This document shows, in pieces, positions 9,402-17,397 of a DNA stretch of 58,005 nt (positions are counted from its first letter, which is position 1; every line of letters starts with the position of its first letter). A program made the translations under genes and the position numbers. The notes below the pieces were generated by a model, which was not told the DNA's origin, did not search any database, and was given only the letters and a program-made list of their open reading frames with translations. The stretch comes from Exobacillus caeni. GTDB lineage: Bacteria; Bacillota; Bacilli; Bacillales; Guptibacillaceae. The stretch lies in assembly GCF_005747095.1 (NCBI RefSeq), contig NZ_SWLG01000022.1, positions 1 to 58,005 of the forward strand, read 5' to 3'.

Positions 9402-10580
9402 TTAGCTTTTAACTGCTTTTTTATCTTTCTCTTTCGCGTCTTTCCCTTTGTTAGTCTTTCGATCGAAGTCAGAGATCAACTTATAGTAAGCATTTGCCAT
9501 CATCCAGATGCTTTCTTTTTCATCTTCAAAGAAGTCGATGTTATAGCCGTCCAGGTTGTTGTTTAGCGTCTTAAGATAATCTTTCAAAACCATTGAACCG
9601 CCGCCTACAAAATAGCAGATTTCAGTTTGAGAGTTTTTCTGCCAGACATTGCGGAGAAGGCGATACTGTTTCTTGGCAAGCTCTAACAAAATACGGTCAG
9701 TTATATCGTGAACGCTCGTACGGCTTCCCTTTACCATAATATGGTTCCTGTCATTTTTCTTTGTTAAAATTTCAACTACGTCTCTGCGGCTATCTAACTC
9801 AACGCCGTGCTTTGATCTGATTTCTTCTCTAATTGCTTCGAGGGATTCGGACACACCGAGGTTAAACCCTTGAGCTTTGTCATCATCTACGTTGCGGTCT
9901 TTAATCACAGCGATATCAGTAGATAATCCTCCGATATCGTGGATCAATATTCTTTTATCGATTAAGTCTTTGTTAATAATATTCAAATCATTGTCCATAA
10001 CCAGGTTAATATAGGCAGCAAAACCTTCCGGATAAACCTTCACTTCGTCAAACTTAATGTTTACCTTTACTCCCTGATATTTCGGAGTCACTAAAAATTC
10101 CACCTGGTGCACAGAACCGAGCAATTGAGAGCGGTAACCAACATCCTTGCCTTCTTTAACTTCTCGTAGCGGCAAACCTGTTCCGAGAGTATAACTTGCA
10201 TCAATAACATTGTTCGATTTCTTAAACATGCCTTCATGTTTCGCTGCATCAAGAGCTATAGAAGCAAAAAGCATAATAAGTGTCTGGTCTTCTTCTGACT
10301 TACTGCTTCCAGGATCAAGCTCTGTCGCATTATCACTTTTCGTTGCTAGATTTCCAACTCGATAGATAGCATTATTTTCTTTTAAAGCAGGGGAGTGGAC
10401 ACGGATATGAATACCATCTAGAGGATCTTTCTCATTCAAATCTTCTATTCCTATTACAGGGCGGTCCTCGATATCCCTCGCAATTACGTTTGGTATGTAC
10501 AATTCTGAATCTAATTTTCCAAATAGGGCTTTAACGGAATCATTACCTACATCAATCGCAGCAATCCTTGCATTACTCAT
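9402..10580 (-). CDS. parM: ParM/StbA-family actin-like segregation protein
   Basis: An actin-like ATPase that forms filaments to push DNA copies apart. Actin-fold motifs: phosphate 1 AAIDVGNDSVKALFG at the N-terminus, phosphate 2 ILIHDIGGLSTDIAVI near residue 215, and an adenosine-type motif FVGGGSMVLKDYL near residue 340. The C-terminus is lysine-rich. It is 392 residues from the chosen ATG at 10580, which has AAAGGA 9 nt upstream. Three earlier in-frame ATGs lack one. It is followed by a ParR-like gene and preceded by a heptamer array, the arrangement of a plasmid ParMRC locus, yet it sits among chromosomal housekeeping genes. The array probably also autoregulates the operon. Confidence 0.85.
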   Translation of the reverse strand: MSNARIAAIDVGNDSVKALFGKLDSELYIPNVIARDIEDRPVIGIEDLNEKDPLDGIHIRVHSPALKENNAIYRVGNLATKSDNATELDPGSSKSEEDQTLIMLFASIALDAAKHEGMFKKSNNVIDASYTLGTGLPLREVKEGKDVGYRSQLLGSVHQVEFLVTPKYQGVKVNIKFDEVKVYPEGFAAYINLVMDNDLNIINKDLIDKRILIHDIGGLSTDIAVIKDRNVDDDKAQGFNLGVSESLEAIREEIRSKHGVELDSRRDVVEILTKKNDRNHIMVKGSRTSVHDITDRILLELAKKQYRLLRNVWQKNSQTEICYFVGGGSMVLKDYLKTLNNNLDGYNIDFFEDEKESIWMMANAYYKLISDFDRKTNKGKDAKEKDKKAVKS

Positions 10581-10655
10581 GTTTACCATTCCTTTCATTC
10601 TATTAACCATTGATAATCAAAGGTTAGTTTTACCATTTAAGTAAAGATTATAGAA

Positions 10656-10907
10656 TGTTTACCTACCAGTCAATGAGACCAAAGTTGTGTTCACTTTCGT
10701 TTACATGTGTACATATATGTTTACTTGTACACAATACTGTATACAAAATAAGGTTTCATGCCTATAAACGTTGATGCAAAGCCATGTATACGTTTTTGTA
10801 CACATGTAAACGTTATTGTACACGAGATGTATACATTTTGTTTACTTGTTTACAAAATTGTTTACAGCGAGTATACAACTTGTAAACTTGTAATCATTTT
10901 TGTATAC
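10656..10907. repeat. parC-like centromere: phased TGTNNAC heptamer array
   Basis: About 19 copies of a heptamer with consensus TGT(T/A)(T/A/C)AC, in both orientations, fill this gene-free stretch upstream of parM. Examples start at 10656, 10718, 10738, 10785, 10797, 10806, 10817, 10828, 10839, 10847, 10859, 10871, 10881 and 10901. Between 10785 and 10887 the start-to-start spacing is 8 to 12 bp, close to one helical turn, so a bound protein would line up on one face of the DNA. This is what ParR-binding centromeres look like. It also covers the expected promoter of the operon, which suggests autoregulation. Confidence 0.75.
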
Positions 10908-10966
10908 ATTGAGTTTTGGATGTAAAAAAATAGGAACATCCTGTTGGACATCCCCTGCTCTTTCTA

Positions 10967-11452
10967 TCATTTTTCTAAATTTTTATTAGAGGATAAGACC
11001 GATTTAACTGCATTTTCAATTTCCTGGTACCCGGTGCATCGGCAAATGTTTGATTCAAGCATTTCGGTGATGAGCTCATCGTTCGCATCGGGATAATTTT
11101 CAACTAAGGAGTAACAATTCATGATAAAGCCAGAAGTGCAGTACCCGCATTGAAAAGCAAATTCCTTAATAAATGCATGCTGGATAGGAGTACCTTTCAA
11201 TCCTTCAATTGTTATGATCCTTTTGCCAGGAGCTTCTATTGCAAACATTAAACAGGATTTCATAGCCATACCATCAACGTTTACCGTACATGCTCCACAA
11301 TCACCATTCAAACAGCCAGGCTTAGAACCGGTTAAGCCAAGCTTTACTCGAAGGATGTATAAAAGCGTATCTGAAGGCTTTATAAGCACAGGTTTGATTT
11401 CGCCGTTCACATGAAGAGAAACCTCTCTAAAAGGGGAAGAAGAAGTTTTCAT
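10967..11452 (-). CDS. Molybdenum hydroxylase, 2Fe-2S subunit (XdhC/CoxS type)
   Basis: The small electron-transfer subunit of a xanthine dehydrogenase/CO dehydrogenase-family enzyme, 161 residues. The N-terminal plant-ferredoxin-type cluster is CLNGDCGACTVNVDG. The C-terminal four-helix cluster domain carries QCGYCTSGF and NICRCTGY. It accepts electrons from the molybdenum site and passes them to FAD. It overlaps the FAD-subunit gene by 4 bp (ATGA), so the three genes form one operon read from 14602 to 10967. Confidence 0.9.
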   Translation of the reverse strand: MKTSSSPFREVSLHVNGEIKPVLIKPSDTLLYILRVKLGLTGSKPGCLNGDCGACTVNVDGMAMKSCLMFAIEAPGKRIITIEGLKGTPIQHAFIKEFAFQCGYCTSGFIMNCYSLVENYPDANDELITEMLESNICRCTGYQEIENAVKSVLSSNKNLEK

Positions 11453-12285
11453 GACTCACCTCCCTGATAGGACTCTAAAACATCCTGTAACGTGTTTTTC
11501 AAAACAAATATCCTATATTCATCTGAACCTTCCACGTCATGCAAAATAGGGGAAGGAACATGCTGAATCGCCTCGTTTATTCTGGATTCGATCGAAATAT
11601 CGTTATTGTTTAGCGCTTCCTCTAACTTTTTTGAACGGAAAGGAAAAGGACATAACCCGCTGATCGCAATTCTCACGGTCCCTGCTTTTTTTATGCTTGC
11701 AACTGTGACCAAAGGATAACCAATATTCCATTGTTTCCTTCTTTTTATATGAAATTGAGGGAGGCGGAGGTCATTTCTATTCGTGATGAGTTGAACTAAA
11801 AATTCCCCTTTCCCCAGCTGCAGGAATTGATTAAAAACTTCATCAAACGATACTGTCCTTATTTCATTCCCGGCTATGACTGCATAGCTGTCGGTTAGCA
11901 AAAATGGGAGGACTGCCTCCCGGTAAAAGATTTCCCCGCAGATGTTCCCGCCGAGTGTAATTTTATTCCTTGCAGTGTGATCTGCAACTCCCCTGGCAGT
12001 TTTGCTTAAAAGGGGAAATAAATTTCTCTCAGTAAGAGCTGTTAACGTCAGGGCTGCACCAAGCACCAAATGTTTATCCGTAAGCATTTGCACCCGGCAC
12101 TCCGGTATATTCTTAATATCGATCAGTGCATCAGAATAAACGAGATTTAGTCTTCCTAACGTGAGGACCTCTGTTCCTCCGCCATAAAAAAGTGGTTGTT
12201 TACCCTGTCTTTCTAGAATTTGGTAGATGGAAACGGCTTCCTTTAGGGTGGAGGGTGCATGATAATCAAAATCAAATGAGAGCAT
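11449..12285 (-). CDS. Molybdenum hydroxylase, FAD-binding subunit (CoxM type)
   Basis: The middle subunit of the XDH-family complex, 278 residues. The PCMH-type FAD fold shows the glycine motif FYGGGTEVLTLGRL (about 36-49), a second FAD segment HTARNKITLGGNICGEI, and the CO_deh_flav_C domain after about residue 170. It overlaps the molybdopterin-subunit gene by 14 bp and the 2Fe-2S gene by 4 bp, indicating translational coupling. The usual second motif is slightly unusual (DHTARNKITLGGN), but no key glycine is missing. Confidence 0.88.
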   Translation of the reverse strand: MLSFDFDYHAPSTLKEAVSIYQILERQGKQPLFYGGGTEVLTLGRLNLVYSDALIDIKNIPECRVQMLTDKHLVLGAALTLTALTERNLFPLLSKTARGVADHTARNKITLGGNICGEIFYREAVLPFLLTDSYAVIAGNEIRTVSFDEVFNQFLQLGKGEFLVQLITNRNDLRLPQFHIKRRKQWNIGYPLVTVASIKKAGTVRIAISGLCPFPFRSKKLEEALNNNDISIESRINEAIQHVPSPILHDVEGSDEYRIFVLKNTLQDVLESYQGGES

Positions 12286-14602
12286 GCTGATTCCCCTTCT
12301 TTGCCCTCCAGATTAACTCAGGAATTAGAGGCAGCTGATTTAAATTCACTTCTGCAGCGATCGACAATGCATTTCCAAGTGCGGCCGGCATGCCGATAAG
12401 CCCATGTTCCCCTACCCCTCTTGCCCCATATGGTGCATCTATCTGAGGAGTTTCGACAAAACTTACAACATACTCAGGGTTTTCTCCATATCTTAGTGGT
12501 CGATAAGTGCGAAATTGCGCATTTAATACTCTTCCCTGTTCGTCGAACACAAAGCTTTCCCGTCCACCGAAACATAATCCCATCGCCATGGCACCCATTA
12601 CCTGGCCCTGTGCAGCCTTTTCGTTTATAACTTTTCCTATGTCGATCACCGACACTGCCCTGATAATCTTATAAGTAAAATCCCTCTTATTAAATTCTAC
12701 TTCTACTCCCTGGGCACCGACTGTCCATTCTGGTCCAGGCCTTCCTTCTCCTGTTTGAGGATCTAAATATGTCATTCTACGAAGCGTGTAAGTTCCACGC
12801 CCGATAACTTGCCCGCCGATCGTATTCCCGTTTGGATAGGTGTATCCATAGACGACATCTTTTAGCTCTATTCCTGTTGAAGGTTCATCTTTTAAAAACA
12901 CCCTTCCGCCAGCAACTTCCAGGTCTGAAACCGCACCGTGCAGCACACATGCAGCAACTTTCTTAATTTGTTCAACCGCATCCTCCGCTGCTTCAAGCAC
13001 TGCCCTTCCAGCCATATAGGTGCCTCTGCTGGCTACTGTTTTCCAGTGTTCGGGGGTTGTCTGTGTGTTTACCTTCATACGGACATGAATCAGCTCAATC
13101 GGCATCTTAAGCCTTTCTGAGAGGATCTGTGCTAGAATCGTTTTCGTTCCTGTTCCGATCTCCACTACTCCTGAAATCAGATTGACACTGCCGTCCGGGT
13201 TAAATGTTAAAATGACTCCTGAGCTTGAGTCTGTGTCAATCGTCGAAGTCTTCCATATGCAGCAAATCCCCTTTGCCCGGATCAAACCATCAGGCTGGAT
13301 ACTTCTCTGCCCTTCCTCCCATTTCATTATTTCTTTCAGCCTATCGATACACGCAGGCAAGTTCCCGAGATTACTAGTGTTTAACCGCACCTGTGTAGGG
13401 GTGGTATGGCCAGGAAGGATCGCATTTTTCCTCCGAAGTTCAAGAGGGTCCAACCCAAGCTTTTGTGCCAGCATATCCATTGTTCTTTCAAAAGCGAATA
13501 ACAGTTCAGAATGGCTGAATCCGCGAAATGGAGACGCATAAGGATGATTGGTATAGATACATAATGAATCACACCATACATTTTCGATATGATATGGGCC
13601 TGTGCAGTCGACTGCACCAGCCCTGCTAACATCAACCGCTTTATCCGAATAAGCACCTCCATCAAACAAATATAAAATTTCTGCGGCTTTTAAATATCCG
13701 TTCCTGGTACATCCAAGTTTTATTTTAGCATCAAGACCGATATGGCAAGGAGATGTCACGAGATCCTCTTCTCTTGTATTAAACAGTTTTACCTTTTTTC
13801 CGCCCACCGCTCTGGATGCTAAAAAAGCAAGGATTTCTAACTGTACTGCTGCCTTCCCCCCGTACCCACCTCCAACGAGCGGAGTGTTCACAATAACTTT
13901 ACCTGTATCGATGCCAAAATAAAGGTTGATCAACTTTTTTACCATGAATGGGGCCTGTGAGGAAGTTGTGATGACAACATACCCGTCTTGCCTTATCTCT
14001 GCAATAGAGCATCGAGTTTCCATGGCTGCGTGGTCTGAGGGAGAAAATGACACAGTGCCTTCTACTGTAACATCGCTCTCTGACCATCCCTTTTGAATGT
14101 TTCCTTTTCTGATCTTGGTTCGATTGGCAATGTTCGTGTTCGGTTCAGGATTAACACGTTCAACTTTTTCATAGCTTTCTATATTTTCATGAACAAGAGG
14201 AGCATTGGCCTGCATCGCTTCTGTCGGAGAATTTACAACGGGCAAAGGTTCATATACTACTTCGATTAGTTCTGACGCTCTTTTTGCCTGTACAGGGTTA
14301 TCAGCGACGACAAGGGCAACTGTTTCTCCAAAATAACGTACCTTATCGACAGCAATCGGCGGACGATCGCGAATTTCTTCCCCTGTTAAAGGAAAACGCT
14401 CCCCAGCAAGTATTGCTCTAACACCGGGTATCTTCCAGGCCTTTTCGGTATTGATAGAAATTATCCTCGCATGGGCGTATGGGCTGAGCAGCATTCTGGC
14501 ATGTAACATGCCCGGGGATTGAATATCGTTTGTATATATCGCTTCCCCTGTGACTTTATCAACCGCTTCCTTTCGGTATACGCTCTTCCCAATGATGTAC
14601 AT
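12272..14602 (-). CDS. Molybdenum hydroxylase, molybdopterin-binding catalytic subunit
   Basis: The catalytic subunit of a xanthine dehydrogenase-family hydroxylase (776 residues from 14602). Visible features: the N-terminal hammerhead domain (GKSVYRKEAVDKVTGEAIYTNDI), the glycine-rich GGGYGGKA, the active-site region YASPFRGFSHSE, and the C-terminal GARGVGEHGLIG with the conserved catalytic Glu. The first in-frame ATG is at 14683, but the ATG at 14602 has AAGGAGGGG upstream and starts at the expected MYIIGK, so I use it. The substrate is not decided by sequence: the active-site loop lacks the CO dehydrogenase cysteine motif, which favours a purine or other aza-arene hydroxylase. No cofactor-insertion genes adjoin it. 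Confidence 0.88.
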   Translation of the reverse strand: MYIIGKSVYRKEAVDKVTGEAIYTNDIQSPGMLHARMLLSPYAHARIISINTEKAWKIPGVRAILAGERFPLTGEEIRDRPPIAVDKVRYFGETVALVVADNPVQAKRASELIEVVYEPLPVVNSPTEAMQANAPLVHENIESYEKVERVNPEPNTNIANRTKIRKGNIQKGWSESDVTVEGTVSFSPSDHAAMETRCSIAEIRQDGYVVITTSSQAPFMVKKLINLYFGIDTGKVIVNTPLVGGGYGGKAAVQLEILAFLASRAVGGKKVKLFNTREEDLVTSPCHIGLDAKIKLGCTRNGYLKAAEILYLFDGGAYSDKAVDVSRAGAVDCTGPYHIENVWCDSLCIYTNHPYASPFRGFSHSELLFAFERTMDMLAQKLGLDPLELRRKNAILPGHTTPTQVRLNTSNLGNLPACIDRLKEIMKWEEGQRSIQPDGLIRAKGICCIWKTSTIDTDSSSGVILTFNPDGSVNLISGVVEIGTGTKTILAQILSERLKMPIELIHVRMKVNTQTTPEHWKTVASRGTYMAGRAVLEAAEDAVEQIKKVAACVLHGAVSDLEVAGGRVFLKDEPSTGIELKDVVYGYTYPNGNTIGGQVIGRGTYTLRRMTYLDPQTGEGRPGPEWTVGAQGVEVEFNKRDFTYKIIRAVSVIDIGKVINEKAAQGQVMGAMAMGLCFGGRESFVFDEQGRVLNAQFRTYRPLRYGENPEYVVSFVETPQIDAPYGARGVGEHGLIGMPAALGNALSIAAEVNLNQLPLIPELIWRAKKGNQHALI

Positions 14603-14714
14603 CAAGACCCCTCCTTCCTCTCTTTTCTTTAAAGCCGTGTTGTAATTTCTTTTCAATACTCTCTTACTATGTATATAACGCATAAAAAAGTATTATCACT
14701 TGAAAGAAATCAAT

Positions 14715-14738
14715 GAAAAAAGCCTGCCATCAGCAAGC
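14715..14738 (-). terminator. Terminator of the FUSC exporter gene
   Basis: On the minus strand, GCTTGC and GCAGGC (one G-T pair) form a short hairpin followed by six T's, just after the stop codon at 14746. Confidence 0.55.
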
Positions 14739-14745
14739 GTCTTGA

Positions 14746-15768
14746 TCAGGATTTGTTTTTTGGAAGGATGTAAAGGCTTTTAAGGAAACGATCGGTTGAT
14801 TCGTATAAGGAGATATTATATTGCTGGGATTCTGTCCCATATGGAAGAGTAACCTGCTTCTCTGCAGATAAAATAACATTATTCCTCTCAGAAGAATTTT
14901 TGTCGGTCAGATAAAAGGAACCCATGGACTGAAATTGATTGGCCCATGTCGTACGATTCACAGCCGTCATCGTTCCTGCTGCTGACCATGATCGTAAAGT
15001 TTCGATAGCTCCTTCAAGATAGACGAGCCCTGTGCTTAATTGGTTTAATTTCCTTTTATATCCCAGAAGTTCAGTTTTCTTTTTTCTGGAGAGAGGATTA
15101 AATTCTAAACTGTTTAAGGCTTGTTTTATTCCATCTTTCGTTTGGTGCAATTCTGAAAGCATGCTTCTCACTTCTTTTTGAAGTGCGTCTCCTTCTGATT
15201 TAGCACATCCTCCCTCCAGCCAGGTTACCGTATTGTAAAAGGAATTTGCTAATAAATTTGAAAACCTGTTATATTTCGTAATCGCCTCTTTGGTGAAGTT
15301 CGGCGGGAATACTACCATGTGGACGACAACTGCAGTTAAGGCTCCGATAACCGTATCCCTGATCCGATCAACAGGATAATGGGCTGTTTTGTTCTCAAAA
15401 ACAAACACCAATAAGATTGTCAGGGCTACCTGGTGGAGCGCTGTCTCATCTAGCTTTAAAAGCTTAGCAAGTAGGGTTCCTCCTAAGATTAAAAGCCCGA
15501 GCGTCCAACCGTTTACACTTAAGTGGCTGGCGATTAGAGCAGTCACCGAAACTCCGATAACCGTCCCGATAATACGATGTAAAGAAAAATGGATAGACTT
15601 ACCTATAGTAGTTTGCAAACATAAAATGACGGACAAAGGAGCAAGGTAGGGATGAGATGATCCGGCAATCTTTGCGGCTTCCCAGGAAATACCTGATGCC
15701 AATGCCATTTTCCATACCAGATGCTTTTTATTTTCCCATTTCGTTTGCAGAGAATTCCTTTTTTTCAT
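14746..15768 (-). CDS. FUSC / aromatic acid exporter family membrane protein
   Basis: A 340-residue membrane protein. The first 170 residues hold several hydrophobic segments with the family pattern: YLAPLSVILCLQTTIGKS, then HRIIGTVIGVSVTAL and a D-R-I-x-D-T-V-I-G-A block (DRIRDTVIGALTAVV). The remaining cytoplasmic part is helical and charged. ArAE/FUSC proteins export aromatic acids or related organic acids, and some bacterial members only form part of a pore. It is monocistronic by spacing, next to a molybdenum hydroxylase operon on the same strand, so a link to aromatic metabolism is possible but unproven. Confidence 0.78.
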   Translation of the reverse strand: MKKRNSLQTKWENKKHLVWKMALASGISWEAAKIAGSSHPYLAPLSVILCLQTTIGKSIHFSLHRIIGTVIGVSVTALIASHLSVNGWTLGLLILGGTLLAKLLKLDETALHQVALTILLVFVFENKTAHYPVDRIRDTVIGALTAVVVHMVVFPPNFTKEAITKYNRFSNLLANSFYNTVTWLEGGCAKSEGDALQKEVRSMLSELHQTKDGIKQALNSLEFNPLSRKKKTELLGYKRKLNQLSTGLVYLEGAIETLRSWSAAGTMTAVNRTTWANQFQSMGSFYLTDKNSSERNNVILSAEKQVTLPYGTESQQYNISLYESTDRFLKSLYILPKNKS

Positions 15769-15840
15769 GAAAGCTGCTTCCTCTCACTATTCGTCCTTTC
15801 ATCATATTTTTTAAGGAAAAGAGATATTTTATACAAATCA

Positions 15841-15867
15841 AAAAGACAGGTTGTAACCCTGCCTTTT
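15841..15867 (-). terminator. Terminator of the FAD oxidoreductase gene
   Basis: Stem AAAAGACAGG with CCTGCCTTTT (one wobble) and seven-base loop, 11 bp beyond the stop codon. Confidence 0.75.
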
Positions 15868-15878
15868 GACGGAGAAGT

Positions 15879-17243
15879 TTATTTCGTTGGGTCGATGTTG
15901 TGGTTGAACCTAAATACATTCCCTGGATCGTAGTTCTTTTTAACAGCAACAAGTCGATCATAATTCACTGCATACGCTGTTTTGGTAACATTCTCGCTTA
16001 AACCGATTCCGTTCAGGTAAGAAGCTTTATTATGGGAATAAGGTAGAAGCCCCTGATACAATGACTCTACCCACTTTTCACAAATCTTTTCGTCTACTCC
16101 CATTGCCATCATATCGACTAATAGGATGAAGCTGGCATCTCGGACGGCAAAAGGTGTAGCATCAACAGGTATCTTATTCATTTGGCCGCCAAGTGCCCAT
16201 AATTGAACCAACGCTGTGGGTGCAGGGGCGCTATCAATTTTACCCAGGACTGCATCGATCGTTTTCTCATCCAGCTCTTTAAAGTACAACGAAGTTCCAT
16301 AGACCGGCACACTATCCGGAACCATCGCATCTAACTTACTTTGCAGTTCCACGTATGGAATGATTCCAGTATGATCGGCAAGCGGCTCGGCCATTTGGCG
16401 CAGCTGCTCGATCACTTTCTCACCCTGCTCCGGTTCGCCCGCATACATTCCTGTAAGCATCACAACCTTTTTATGATGGAGTGCTTCAGGTAAAAACGGT
16501 ACAGGCGGCAACTCGGCGGCAGTTATGTTAAAGGAAACCTCATCCGGAGCCTGCTTCAGGTACTCCTGAGCCTGTAATAAAATCGCTTTTGCATCCTTAT
16601 AGTCGTACATGACATCTAAAGCAAGAACGGCAGGTCCAACTTTATGGAGCTGGAACATAAACTTCGTCACTATTCCGAAGTTACCTCCACCTCCCCTTAT
16701 TGCCCAGAAAAGATCGGAATGCTGTGTTTCGCTAACTTCCAGCAGTTCTCCTTTTGACGTAACGACATGTGCACCGACGATATTGTCGCAGGTTAAACCG
16801 TATTTTCCACGTAAATAACCCATGCCTCCGCTTAATGCAAGACCTGCAACGCCAGTTTCTGAAACGGTTCCAGTCGGAGTAGCAAGCTCAAAGTTTTGCG
16901 TCGCTTTATCAATATCAGCGAGAGTTGCCCCACCTTCCACAAACGCTATCTTTTTCTCAGGGTCCACTTCGACCTTTCGCATTTCCGACAGGTCGATCAT
17001 TAACCCATCGTCACACACTGCAGTTCCTGCAACATGATGCCCTCCGCCACGAATTGCAATATTCAAGTTTTTCTCTGTAGCCAGTTTTACAGCTGCTGCA
17101 ACATCCTCTTCCGTGTCACAAACAACAATCGCATACGGTTTCCGGTCGATTGCACCGTTCCATACTTTTCTTTTCTCGTCGTACGCCTCATGGTCAGGTG
17201 TGATAATGCGGCTACCCAGCTTAGCTTCCAGATCTTTAATCAA
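15879..17243 (-). CDS. FAD-binding berberine-bridge-type oxidoreductase
   Basis: A 454-residue flavoprotein oxidase. The N-terminal PCMH FAD domain has RGGGHHVAGTAVCDDG (about 65-80), whose histidine is the usual 8-alpha attachment site, and LSGGMGYLRGKYGLTCDN, whose cysteine is the expected second flavin anchor. That suggests bicovalent FAD. The C-terminal BBE motif NYDRLVAVKKNYDPGNVF is complete. B. subtilis YgaK and CotQ/YvdP are relatives, and substrates in this group are often sugars or secondary metabolites. No secretion signal is seen. The gene stands alone. Confidence 0.87.
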   Translation of the reverse strand: MIKDLEAKLGSRIITPDHEAYDEKRKVWNGAIDRKPYAIVVCDTEEDVAAAVKLATEKNLNIAIRGGGHHVAGTAVCDDGLMIDLSEMRKVEVDPEKKIAFVEGGATLADIDKATQNFELATPTGTVSETGVAGLALSGGMGYLRGKYGLTCDNIVGAHVVTSKGELLEVSETQHSDLFWAIRGGGGNFGIVTKFMFQLHKVGPAVLALDVMYDYKDAKAILLQAQEYLKQAPDEVSFNITAAELPPVPFLPEALHHKKVVMLTGMYAGEPEQGEKVIEQLRQMAEPLADHTGIIPYVELQSKLDAMVPDSVPVYGTSLYFKELDEKTIDAVLGKIDSAPAPTALVQLWALGGQMNKIPVDATPFAVRDASFILLVDMMAMGVDEKICEKWVESLYQGLLPYSHNKASYLNGIGLSENVTKTAYAVNYDRLVAVKKNYDPGNVFRFNHNIDPTK

Positions 17244-17367
17244 AAGAAGAACCTCCTATAAGGTAAAATTTACTAAGACTATTATATCATTTTAATTCTT
17301 TATTGAGAACGCGATTTCCCGTATAATTTATCTTTTATAGGACTTTTGATAGGAGTGAAAAAGTAAA

Positions 17368-17392
17368 AACCGCCATATACATGATGACGGTT
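17368..17392 (-). terminator. Terminator of the ABC exporter operon
   Basis: Stem AACCG-CAT with ATG-CGGTT followed on the minus strand by a T-rich tail, directly after the stop codon at 17398. Confidence 0.65.
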
Positions 17393-17397
17393 GTAAA

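Noticed and set aside
10656-10907. Replication iterons or direct phage repeat array
   Set aside because: No replication gene is adjacent. Orientation is mixed, and the actin-like and RHH-type genes make a segregation centromere the better reading.
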